64,000 bases of DNA from Rhabditoides inermis. Taxonomy: Eukaryota; Nematoda; Chromadorea; Rhabditida; Rhabditidae. The position numbers and the translations under genes were made by a program. Below the pieces are notes generated by a model. That model made no database searches. It saw only the letters and a list, made by a program, of their open reading frames with translations, and was not told the DNA's origin. The stretch's first letter is position 1, and each line of letters opens with the position of its first letter. The stretch is taken from the NCBI GenBank assembly GCA_963966185.1, contig CAWZYM010000242.1, positions 1,146,001 through 1,210,000 on the forward strand, given 5' to 3'. This document shows positions 13,852 to 24,088 of the stretch, in pieces.

Positions 13852-14365
13852 ATGGTATCCCGTCGCATGCTGCAGCCTCTTTGGAGGGAGATGGACACAC
13901 TGGAACGCGCCTTCTTCGATCCCTTCTTCCCCCGCTTCGCACGTTTCCAGCCGCTCGCAGTTGCCAAGGATGAGTCGGTGTCTCTCTCCAATGACAAGTT
14001 CGCGGTGAAGCTGAACGTAGCCGACTTTCGACCGGAGGACATCAAGATCTCACTCAACGGAAACGAGCTGCAGATCGAGGGCAAGCACGAGGAGAACAGC
14101 GATAGCCACGGATACATAAGCAGGTACGTCACTAACTGACACCCTTACATGTCTCGTCTCACCTCACCCCAATCCCCTCTTCAGACAGTTTGTTCGTCGC
14201 TTCGTGCTCCCCCCTACTGTGGACAACGAGTCTATTTCGTCCAAGCTCGACAGTGAAAGCGTGCTTTTCATTGAGGCAGCCAACAAGGAAATTGAAGGAT
14301 TTGTGAAGAACATCCCCATTCATTTCAAGCCCGAGAAAGAGAAGATCGAGGGAGATAAGGAGTAA
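13852..14365 (+). CDS. Small heat-shock protein (HSP20/alpha-crystallin)
   Basis: Two exons, 13852-14123 and 14185-14365, give 150 residues. The N-terminal region contains REMDTLERAFFDPFFPRF. The alpha-crystallin domain reads FAVKLNVADFRPEDIKISLN, then IEGKHEENSDSHGYISR, and continues in exon 2 with QFVRRFVLPPTVDNESIS and the closing strands VLFIEAANKE. An N-I-P-I motif and a Lys/Glu-rich tail end the protein. The single intron interrupts the domain between the Arg and the QF, the same position as the last intron of the sHSP at 7336-7876, so the two genes share descent. It is a cytosolic holdase chaperone, probably heat-inducible. Confidence 0.95.
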
Positions 14366-14623
14366 AAAATATAACTATTAATTGAACTGCATATATCATT
14401 GTTAACATACTTTTTATCGAATAAATGATTTACAAATATACATATGCTTGCATCGTGGGTGGTCCGACAGTAGTGCTTCGTGGTGCATTCGTAAAAAAGA
14501 CGTTAAAATGAAAATTTTCACTACAAAGGAGTTTGCTGACGTCAGCTGATTGTCTTGTCCTTGTTGTTGTTTTTTTTTATTATTTTTTTCTTATTATTAC
14601 TTGAAAAGCAGTGTCTCTTGCAG

Positions 14624-15430
14624 ATGAAGTACTTGCTTCTGTTGTGTGTGTTGTCATTGGCATGTGCAAAGCCGCCAGAGTCTGCTGAGTACACGATGTC
14701 GAAGGAGGAGTGCCGAGCGGCCGGCTTCAACCCGGACACTCTGCGCTGTTCCAACTGCGAGGCGCTCACACAGTTCGACTTGGAGACACTCCTCACCGAC
14801 TGCAACCTATGCTGTATCAAGGAGAAAGAGCTCGAGCACGAGGCGAGTCATTTACTATACTATCACCACAAAATCTCTGTTTTCACGTTTGTTATTTTTT
14901 GTGCATGTTTCATATAATATTTACAGTTTGTTCAAAATAATTTAATGAAGTGTTTCAGAAGTATCCACTCGCCCACATGGAAGTGTGCGACTGCAACCTC
15001 GCTCGGTGAGTATGAGTTGCTACTTTTGAAAGTACATATGTTACTTTTTTCTTAGGACTTGGCTTGTCATTTTCGAGATTAGAGTTAGTCCATAATTTTT
15101 TGTGTTATTTCACTCCAGTACAATCCCTTCATCGATTTGTTTGCAGCTTCCCGCAGGTGCAGGCTTTCGTTCGCAAGGGGATGGAGGCGCAGTGGGACGG
15201 CAAGGTCAAGGTGGGCGGGACGTTCAACCTTTGTTTATTCAGTTTGCTAGGAGATTCCTGCGAATAGTGTCTTGTGAGTTTCCAGCTCTCGCTTGCAGGT
15301 GCGTCAGGTTCGGGGAGTGCGCCCGCAGATCGCTCTGAAGGACGCGTCTGGTGCTACTCGGCAGACTCTCAACATCGAGAAGTGGGACACGGACACCATC
15401 ATCGACTTCCTCAACAACTGGATCGAGTAG
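14624..15430 (+). CDS. SELENOF: SELENOF (Sep15)-like ER thioredoxin-fold protein, Cys form
   Basis: This protein belongs to the 15-kDa selenoprotein/SELENOF family, ER residents that bind UDP-glucose:glycoprotein glucosyltransferase and are thought to help glycoprotein quality control. Residues 1-15 form a signal peptide. A Cys-rich UGGT-binding region follows (ECRAAGF, LRCSNCEAL, DCNLCCIKE), then a thioredoxin-like domain with HMEVCDCNLARFPQVQAFV and the end NIEKWDTDTIIDFL. Vertebrates have Cys-Gly-Sec at the redox site; here it is Cys-Asp-Cys, so no selenocysteine insertion is needed. Four exons can be read. The first intron appears to start with GC (CACGAG then GCGAGT near 14840) and end at TTTCAG before AAGTATCC. 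The stop is at 15428-15430, in the expected C-terminal position. Confidence 0.9.
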
Positions 15431-15652
15431 GCACAACGCGTACATCTAGTTCTCCTAATTTATTTTGTGATATTTTTTGGTTTCGCAGTTTCACCCTGGG
15501 TACCATCTCGTTTTATGCACACGATTTTGTTATGGGTTTGTCATCGTTGATAAATTGTTTTACAAACAACAATTTCATCATTGTATCTCGGAGATCATTG
15601 TTGCGCCGCCGCGTGGTTAGTGTGGTCGTTGCGGGTAGGTGACGGCGCAGCT

Positions 15653-17668
15653 ATGACGGTGGGGTACATGCGAGCGGCGGCGACTGCCGGGCCGTTCACC
15701 TTCCTCCGTCTACTACTCAAGTGGCGCGGCTCCGTCTGGAAGAGCGTCGCCGTTGAACTGCTCGTGTGGACGTGGGCCTTTCTCGCTATCAGGTACTCCA
15801 CGACTCCGCCCCTCTGAGCCACGCCTCTTCCAGCATCGCTTATCGCTTCTTCATGCGAGATTCTCCCGTCGGTCGCAAGTTTGAGGAGATTGTGTTCTTC
15901 CTCGATTCCTTCAAGGTATCTCTGCCTGATTTTTCACTATAAAATCTGATCCAGGACTTTGCTTCAACATCCGTGACTTTCGTGCTCGGCTTCTATGTCA
16001 CAATCATTGCGGGAAGGTGACTTTCAAATGTCGATCGATAATCAATCGATACCGTGTAGATGGTGGAACGTGTTTATGGAGATTCCCTGGCCGGACACAA
16101 TCGGCCTGGCTGTGGCTGCGTTCACCCGAGAGAGACGGGGCACGCCGCACGCCGTGGGTGGTCTCGCGAGAAGACTGGAATTGTTTCTGTTTGCATATGC
16201 ATTTTGCAGAAGCAAGACCGTCTCATGCGACTCACCATCATCCGCTACCTGGTGCTCGCATACGTGCTGGTCTTCCGTGACATCAGCGAGCGAATCCGCA
16301 AGAGATTCCCCACTCTCACCCATCTAGTACCGGGACTCATGTCAGAGGAAGAGTACAACATCATTGCCGCAAAGTCGGAGAAGATTCGATATGTGAGTGC
16401 ATCCCATTCTATCTCCTTCTCCCCCCTCTCTCTATTTCTCGAAGCATCCGTTTGAGTGGATCCCGATGGAGTGGTGTCTGTCTCTTCTGAAGGACTGCTA
16501 TCGAGAGGGTCTGGTGGACGAGCTTCATCTCACTTCCATCAACGAGAAAGTGCTCGACTTCAAGCAGCGCCTCAACAACCTCCTCTCCTATGATTGGGTC
16601 AACGTGCCGCTCGTCTACTCGCAAGTGGGGAGACACATGCAGAACTGTTCCTCCTGTCAATTTGAACGAGTTCAATAGTTTAGGTTGTGAACCTCTCCAC
16701 GGCAGTATACTTCACAATGTGTCTCGTTTCAAGACAGTATATTGCTGATGAGGTGACCTCTGCTCTCACTCGTTACTCTAGTCTCCTCCCCCCTTCTTTC
16801 ACTCACCTTCTCTCACAGTCGAACTCGTCGGCCCGTTGGCGAGTCGACTACGTCCTCCCGATCTACACCATATTCGAGTTCATCTTCTACATAGGATGGC
16901 TCAAAGTGGCACAGGTACGCCGTACACACGTTGGTATTCCTTCATCACTCCGTTCAGGTGATGATCAATCCATTCGGAATGGACGATGACGACTTTGACA
17001 TTGACTGTCTCATCGAGAGGAATCTAGCAGTGAGTTGTGGTCATAAGAGAGGGGAGAAGGAGAGAGAGAGAGAGAGAGAGAGAGTGGTTGCACAGGTTGG
17101 CAACAGCATGGTTGACGACATGTTCGATCGCGCACCGCCCCTTGTCGACATTGAGATCAACTGCCTTCCGCATACTATCGTGAGTCGCCAATGTCTATGC
17201 CAATCATATCGACCAGCCGTCCTTATCTTATCCCTTTTTGTTGAAAAGTCTGATGACACTTGTGTTCACTCACCAGGCCTCTGCTGCGGCGCTGAGCCAC
17301 GTCTACCCTATGGTTCCATCGGCCGCCGGAGTAAAGATCGAACCACAGGAACAGCAAACTGTACCCGCAGAGGAAGTACAGGTGTGTCTCTCTCTCTATC
17401 TCTTTCCCTCTCTCTCTCTCTCTCTCCCTTTCTCTCGCAATCTAACTCTTACGGTCGTGTTCAGAAACTCCAAAACGCGATCACGTCTCACAAGAATTTC
17501 ACGCTCAAAAAGAAGATCGGTTAGTTTGTGTTTTTTTTTGATTTTGATTTTTGCCACTTTTTCGTTTTCTTTAGCCAAGGCATTCGGTCGTGCTGTCAAC
17601 TCGCCGACCAGCTCGGAGCAATTCGTGCCACGAGTGTCGAAGGAGAACGGGTCAGGTTTCTCTTTCTT

Positions 17669-17714
<46 letters not shown>

Positions 17715-18168
17715 ACCTTGCCAGTTCGTAGGGCGTCGTACGAGCGCGCCCCGCTGGTCTCCCGATCCCGCGAGAAGCAAGACCCCGCCCCGCACAACTC
17801 TCACAACTCTCCCGACAAGAAGGCGCACGACCCTAAGAGGGTGCCCAGCCTGCTCATACAACCCACGGCAAGCTCCACTCATAACTGTCCCACTCGGTGC
17901 ATCGTTCAGCAAGTGATCGCGACGCCTGCCCCGAATGCGTCGCCGGATCCGACGGGTCGTCCGTCTCCCGACAAGAAGACGACGGCGACGAGGCGGAGGA
18001 CGTCGATGGAAGTGACGCAGTCGGCCAGGAGCCCGCTAGCCAGGAACTCGTCACACGACAATGTGAGAGGAGAGAGTGAGAGGAGGAGAAGACGAACAAT
18101 TTCAGACCACGACTGGACCGACGCAGTTTGCGACGCCTACGCCGCTGTACAGTCAGAAGGGCGTGCGT

Positions 18169-18209
<41 letters not shown>

Positions 18210-18346
18210 TCTCAACCACCCCTCTTTGCAGCTCTCCGCCACCCCGACTCAGCACGTGAGTCCCGAGGTGAAGCCGCGCACGAGTCTCCATCGCATCTCA
18301 TCCAAGAGAACGCAGAAGATGTCGACACAGAAGAGGAGGAGCGAGG

Positions 18347-18402
<56 letters not shown>

Positions 18403-18508
18403 CCAGAACCGTCCTGCCGTGTCGCGCGAGCCGGCCTCAGTGGAGCGTGCACCGATGCGAGATCCCAGCAAACACAACGTCAACACCGAGAACACGCAGG
18501 AGGAGTGA
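15653..18508 (+). CDS. Bestrophin-family anion channel
   Basis: Bestrophins are pentameric chloride/bicarbonate channels of the plasma or ER membrane, expanded in nematodes. The start MTVGYMRAAA and then FLRLLLKWRGSVWKS match the bestrophin N-terminus. Further hallmarks follow in order: VTFVLGFYVTIIAGRWWNVF, IPWPD, LVFRDISERIRKRFPT, NVPLVYSQV, CLVSRQYI, and INPFGMDDDDFDIDCLIERN with the acidic Ca-binding cluster. After about residue 370 the sequence becomes Ser/Pro/Lys-rich and poorly conserved, as usual for the cytoplasmic tail. About 15 exons are needed. Several introns are under 70 bases and filled with CT or GA repeats. The last three joins that keep frame are at about 18060/18107, 18168/18232 and 18345/18407, ending NTENTQEE and TGA at 18506. 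The core is certain; tail exon joins are inferred. Confidence 0.9.
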
Positions 18509-19025
18509 GAACACAATATTCTCGTTATGTTATAACATGCAAAATAAATGATTTCATTACGCATATTTGTTACTAATTAGGTCTAGGTGTTTCCAAGCAC
18601 TGTGACCGATCTGTTGGGCTGATGCTAGTGATGTGCAAATGACGAACAAGAGATACGGAGTGTGTGGTACTCGCTTGACTGCAGGCTCTATCAATACATG
18701 TCATGGCGTCCGCCAGCGCAGCGGATAGTATTGCATTTCGGTAGCTTCATTATGACAACATTCCTGAAGTGTGATTCAGATTAATCAGATTCACAGCAAA
18801 TATAAATGTAATGTTCAGACAAATGTTCACAAGTTATTCATTACTCAAGAGCATAGTGTCTCGTAGTGAATTGTGACATTCACCAACCCCGAAATTTCGC
18901 AATACGCTAATCGGGGCGTTGAGGTGAGCCATTTGTTGGTGTTGTTGTTCGCGTATCTTTTTTTGTTTAGAAGTCTTACTATATTTTGTGTCTTTTTCGA
19001 ATTCAACCATTACTTTCAGTTGTTC

Positions 19026-19735
19026 ATGGGTAGAAAAGGCTCTCAACCACCGATCATGGTGAGTTGATTACAGTACCACCGGTGTCATTCCTGCCAGTTA
19101 CAGATTCCAATGGAGGTGGACGGATCGTGTCAACACGGAATCAGTTCCGGCGTCGGAGTCTACTGCGAGGAGCTGGGCATCAGTCTGTTAGTTGTTCGTA
19201 CATATTATCAATAAGTGTCCTTCTCCTTTCAGTTCCATCCCCATCCCGTTCGGTCCCCACACACCTCGCTTCGCCGAATACTGTGCCGTTATCGTGGCAC
19301 TTTATATCATTAAGTACGACATCAAATTGATGTGAGTTATTATCAAGGATTTATAATCCCTGTGATTCCGGTGTTCGTGTTTCATCTACAGATTGCAGGT
19401 CTCGAAAAGTGGTGATTTGCACGGATTGCCATGAGGTTCACCGTTATCTATCCGGGAAATGCAATACCGACAAACTTCATGACAAGATATTCGTCAAGTA
19501 GTGAGCCGTGCTGTGTTTCCACTATGTCATGTCATTGTTCAGCTGTGGCGGATTGCTCGCCTCGCTTCCCAATGTGTCGTTGAAGAAGATTCGACGCGAG
19601 GAGAACAAGCAGGCTGACCGGCTGGCGAAACGAGCGATGCGCACGCCCTTCCGACACATGACAGCTTTCATGTGCGGACAATGCGTCAGCTCCCTCTGCC
19701 CCTGGCTGCCAGCTCTCAAGATGCTTCGCAAATGA
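19026..19735 (+). CDS. Stand-alone RNase H-fold protein
   Basis: Five exons, starting after a TTTCAG, encode about 150 residues with the layout of an RNase H domain. A first beta-strand Asp occurs in EVDGSCQHGISSGVGVYCEE, a Glu on the helix TPRFAEYCAVIVALYIIKYD, an Asp in VVICTDCHEV, and a final Asp in KIRREENKQADRLAKRAM. This D-E-D-D set and the GxGVY turn fit RNase HI-type nucleases that cleave RNA in RNA:DNA hybrids. The exon after 19380 joins in frame only if the second of two neighbouring AG sites (TTGCAG) is used. It carries extra Cys residues and ends in a short tail with LCPWLPALKMLRK. No reverse transcriptase is adjacent, so it may be a domesticated retroelement domain or a host RNase H paralogue. 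Confidence 0.7.
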
Positions 19736-19953
19736 AACCACTACTGACCCCACCACTACTGACCCTTATCTATCACTATCAATTGTTTATTGGCTAGTTA
19801 TGCACTTTCGCATACCCGTTTCGCAATTGCCTGTTTTCTCGAGTATATTGTTATCAGTGCGCCATTATCGCTGTGTATATATACTGTGCTGCAATAATAT
19901 AATTTTCATTTGATTTCATTAGTTTTTCTATTGGGTTTCTCTCTCTTTCCAGA

Positions 19954-20354
19954 CATGGTTTCGAACTCTTTGGTGAGACTAGTGGAATCCACCGGAAAAC
20001 TGATTGTTTCTCTCATCGAATTCGGAGTCGATCTACTATACTTCATCGTCGAGGTATGTTACATGTATATTTCTCGAAAAAGAGACCATTTTTTTCAGTT
20101 TCTAATGGAAAAAATCTTCAATTTGGTCTCAGTCGGAGAGGTGAGGATACTTTTCGAAACCATATGTGTGGGGCTTCAAATATGTTTCGAATGCGGTTTC
20201 TAGTAAAGACTGATGTGTCTCACAAATGTTTGAGTGGGTGAATCTGATCCGAGGAAGGCTGGACGACGCTTTCACTGACCTCACCGCACGCGCACTCGAC
20301 ACATTCAAGCAATTCGTGAGGAGGTACATGCAGGGAAAGGGCATCGAGTACTAG
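19954..20354 (+). CDS. Short hypothetical protein with amphipathic helices (structure uncertain)
   Basis: I do not recognise this gene. An ATG at 19954, after a TTTCCAG, opens a stretch reading LVRLVESTGKLIVSLIEF that looks like an amphipathic or membrane-associated helix. A possible 51-base intron separates it from FLMEKIFNLVSVGE. A third plausible coding piece (FEWVNLIRGRLDDAFTDL, then a basic end MQGKGIEY and TAG at 20352) lies downstream, but I find no splice acceptor that joins it in frame. Without splicing the frame stays open to about 20203. It could be a small gene with an unusual intron or a decaying one. Confidence 0.35.
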
Positions 20355-21906
20355 TCATGTCCCAATGTTGTGAGTATGTGAATAGCACATGTTGAATTAT
20401 ATTTATGTAATTATCGAAGATTTTCGTATAAAAAGTTTATATGATAGTATTTTGTGTTGCAAATTATGTAGAACCGAATCACTTGACGTCTGAGTGTGTT
20501 CTGCCTCCCATCTGAAAAAATTGAAGAGTGGAGGAAGTGGAAGAAGTTTAAAGAAAAATAGAGCGGAAGAGAACGCACCGCAAAAAAAATGTCACCCTCT
20601 TTCTGGGCACAGTATTCACTTCTTCTCACCCATCTCCATCAATTCACACACCATGAAGATGTTGTGCACCTACAGTATGACAAATTTCAGAGTACCGAAG
20701 AGTTTTTCTTGATTTCTTGCTACATACTGTGATTATATTGGTGTGTACGTTGTCTTTTTCCTTCTCGTCCGTCATTTGATCCAAGATAACTGTGTCTACA
20801 GTACCTGCTGATCAGTCTACAGGAACCGTGATGAAGCTACATTATTACATTACGCCCAGTTAAATGTATCTCATCCCTAAATTAATTACAGTACTCCCAA
20901 TTCAATGTACAGTATTCTTACCCTAACTACAATAACAGTACTCCCTGTTAGATTGCTGCCCAGTACCCAGCACAACTGTTTCATTCTATCGTACCCTTGC
21001 TGTGGTTGCAGCACTTGTTCTCCTTGTGTTCGGGGTTGGACGAGTCGAGGAGCCTTATATCTTTGTCGAATTAATCCATGATCATCTCCGGTCTCTGGGA
21101 AGTTGTATCCTGCAACTCCAATTTCCAGAAACAACGGTTCTAGGGCGACGTTCGTCGTGTCGAGTACTTCGAATGCTCTCCGGAGTGCCGTAATTCTCTT
21201 GAGTCTCTTTCCGAAAGTTTTTTTCTCTGCTCAGACTCAGACGTCGCCTGAACATTTTTGGATCGAAACACAGCATGTACTGGAAGTGTTCCTCACATTA
21301 TTCCAATAAGAACCAGAAAAGAATCTATGATTGATATCGGCGACAGGGTTGTGCTGCACTGAAAAGGTGATCAATCATTGTGTTTATGTATTCGGAACGC
21401 ACCACGGCGGATTTTCCACGAAATACCCAATAGAGAAAAATTCTCAGGGGCGGGCAGCGCGACGCGGCCGCCATGAACGCGATCAGCGCGCAAGCGAACG
21501 CGTTTCGGCCAATGGGCGGCCAGTAAGGCTGGTTGACCTGAACGAAACACGAAACGCTTGTCTCCTGTGACTGAATTCCAATAACTGCTCAAAGTTTGGA
21601 AAAATGCTCAACGTTTGGAAAAAAAACGAAACTTACGAGAAATTGGACTCTACCGTATTAAACAGCCTGTGATGTTTGTACTTGTTCCAAAATGAGTGAG
21701 CTCTTTCTCGAACAGCATGGCGTTGACCTGATTTGCAAAAGCGGCTTTCCACGTTTCGTCTTCTCCGATCATCTTTATGAGTTAGGATTTCAATGAGACT
21801 AAAATTGATTCTGCGTGATGTGAGTACTTCCATCACTGGCAACCTTCAGAAATACTGCCCTTCCCTGCGTCAGCTAGAATTTTTGTGAACAGAGCAAATA
21901 GGAACA

Positions 21907-21957
21907 TGTTTGACGAGATGCTGCTCCTAGTGGAACGGGGCAGCATCTCGTCAAACA
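21907..21957. repeat. Perfect 18-bp inverted repeat with 15-base loop
   Basis: TGTTTGACGAGATGCTGC and its exact reverse complement GCAGCATCTCGTCAAACA flank a 15-base spacer. The flanks do not extend the stem. It could be a small-RNA precursor-like hairpin or the remains of a transposon end. Confidence 0.75.
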
Positions 21958-22547
21958 GCTTTTGAACCTTCTGAACAAATATTTTGGATACTATACTTTT
22001 GTAAAATGTACCGCAAACAGAATACTATCTTCGATCGGGAAGCCAGCGGCAACAATCGCTGCTCTCTCTCGAAGAATTCGACGGTATGAAATGAGTGGTG
22101 TCAGGAGAGTAGATCCGGCCGCACAAACAAATGCCCAGTACAAAAAATTAATTATGCATCAATTTTCCATAATATCAAGTAACCCTTCGTTTGGGCGTGG
22201 TTTAATCGATTCACGCGTTCGAAATTGTCTTGTATTCGTGCTCATTGGGTTCTTCTTCGCCACTTACAACCAATAATTTCCTGAAATGTTGTATAGAAAG
22301 GATTTTGTGCGCAGAATACCTTGCTAGAATCGCGTCTGAACTTTCTATCGACGTTAAGTAAAGGCGTCAGAATGCGTCACAACACCATCTACAGACTCAA
22401 GAACGGAATTCAAGACGTCCGACGCCACCCAACCCAACTCCCTCTGCTGACGTTGTCGTAATCCAAGAACCCTATCTTGTTCTCGACTAGGAGGACCCCT
22501 GATTCAACCGGCTAAAAAAACCTTGCTGAAAGGAGAAGAATGAATCA

Positions 22548-22760
22548 GGGATGGATGACGGACAGGTATTCGAGTGAGTCCGAGAGATACGGACAACTTT
22601 CCATTATCAAGGATAGACGACGTCAGGTATGCGAGTGAATCCGAGAGGTACGGACAGCTTTCAACAACCAGGGATGGACGACGGACAGGTATTCGTGTCA
22701 ATCCGAGAGGTACGGACAGCTTTCCAATAACAAAAGATGGACGACGAACAGTTATTTGTG
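22548..22760. repeat. Minisatellite, about 61-bp unit, four copies
   Basis: The unit begins GGATGGACGACGGACAGG and contains CCGAGAGGTACGGACAGCTT. Copies start near 22548, 22609, 22669 and 22733; the last is partial. Confidence 0.85.
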
Positions 22761-23032
22761 AGATCAGCCACAACTAACATCCAGTTATGGTTGTTGTGGT
22801 ACGGTAGCACCACTTTACTGTACTTACTTTGCGTCGCGAGTTGCGTGACACATTTCAATCTCGCTTCCTTTGTACTTCCATGCATGTCACACAGCGCGAA
22901 TTTATCACATACGTGCCCGTATTACGATATTTTGAACTGAGGGAGAAACTGTATATCTCTTATTAGTATGAGCTACGAATGAATCCAGAAAGCTTCAAAG
23001 TAGTCAGTCACTTTTCTGAGTTTCTCATCATT

Positions 23033-23053
23033 CCTCTCTCTCTCTCCCTCTCC

Positions 23054-23113
<60 letters not shown>

Positions 23114-23255
23114 CTCTCTCTCTCACTCTTCTCTCGTCTCTCTCTCTTCTCTCTCTCTCTTCTCTCTCTCTTCTCTCTCTCTCTCCTTCGCGCTCTCTCT
23201 CTCCGTCTCTCTCCCTCCCTCTCCCCTCTCTCTCTCTCTCTCTCTCTCTTTCTCA
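23033..23255. repeat. CT-rich low-complexity tract
   Basis: About 220 bases consist almost only of CT with scattered T and G. ORFs here that encode Ser-Leu or Arg-Glu repeats are artefacts. Confidence 0.9.
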
Positions 23256-23777
23256 ATCTGCATTCCCACACCTACAAAGGAAGCGAGATCGGCTACTCGA
23301 CTCTGCTCAGCTGCCAATTGCTTCCACAGCCACAGCAATGCCTTGAGTGAAAAACACTCTAACACTCACACCTGAAAAACACTCACACCATATGTATTTT
23401 AAATTGGTTCCGGGGCGTTAGAACCGTAAAACTGTCCCTTTAACTACCGTAACTCTAGTGCGTTCGACTGTGAGTCCCGAATATAGAGTGACGTAAATTT
23501 ATTACAATATTCTGTATTTTTGTAACTACAGTATGACTACAGTACTACAAAATCTACTATAGTATTCTGTTACTACAGTATCACTACAGTACTACAATAT
23601 CACTAGTGTCCTGGACCTATATTTTAAGTACAGAATTTTAGTACCTTCTCGTGTATAATTCTCCTCAAGAATTCTGTAACTGTGTTTTCAGTCGGTCCCT
23701 CTGCGTAGATGAAGAAGTTGTTTAACGGTTCTCCCTGTAAATCATGGGTGAGTACAAACAGGGAAGGGGGAAGTGAA

Positions 23778-23779
<2 letters not shown>

Positions 23780-23827
<48 letters not shown>
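23780..23827. repeat. Hexanucleotide microsatellite (GAGAGT)n
   Basis: About eight perfect GAGAGT units. Confidence 0.9.
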
Positions 23828-23828
<1 letters not shown>

Positions 23829-24088
23829 AAGAGATATCTTACCTTCACGTGGTTTGAATGTGCATAGTCTCCTCCCTTTCCTTCTGCCAGAGGGACTAAC
23901 TGCCCTAAGTCTCCCCTTCATCGTGTGTCTGTCCTCGTATGCTCAATACGTGGTTCTATGTGTGTGTCATTTACCTTTATTGATTTACACTAACTGATGG
24001 CGTACTCGAATAACATTAAATTATTAAAAATGTTTTATTTATTGTGTTCACGTGTCATGCGGAAGTGAATAAAAAAATTAAATAGTAA

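Larger units (their letters stand above)
20360..24088. other. Gene-poor interval
   Basis: I see no supportable gene here. It holds a perfect hairpin (21907-21957), a four-copy minisatellite (22548-22760), a long CT tract and a GAGAGT microsatellite, each listed separately. The string GACGCCACCCAACC near 22420 recurs near 50310, which suggests a dispersed repeat. Confidence 0.6.

Noticed and set aside
14555..14623. Upstream ATG for the SELENOF-like gene at 14555
   Set aside because: It adds a poly-Phe/Leu stretch from a T-rich region directly before a CAG acceptor; the ATG at 14624 begins a normal signal peptide.
15064..15340. Alternative ORFs overlapping the SELENOF exons
   Set aside because: They run through introns or in other frames; the spliced SELENOF reading explains the sequence.
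18349..18399. Arg-Glu repeat at the end of bestrophin
   Set aside because: Splicing out the GA run as a short intron (GTGGAG to TTCCAG) keeps the frame to a good stop; reading through it does not give a sensible end.
22979..23350. Ser-Leu or Arg-Glu repeat proteins in CT/GA tracts (also near 12.7, 17.6, 18.3, 31.4, 54.1, 61.7 and 63 kb)
   Set aside because: They are translations of microsatellites in all frames with no domain or splice support.
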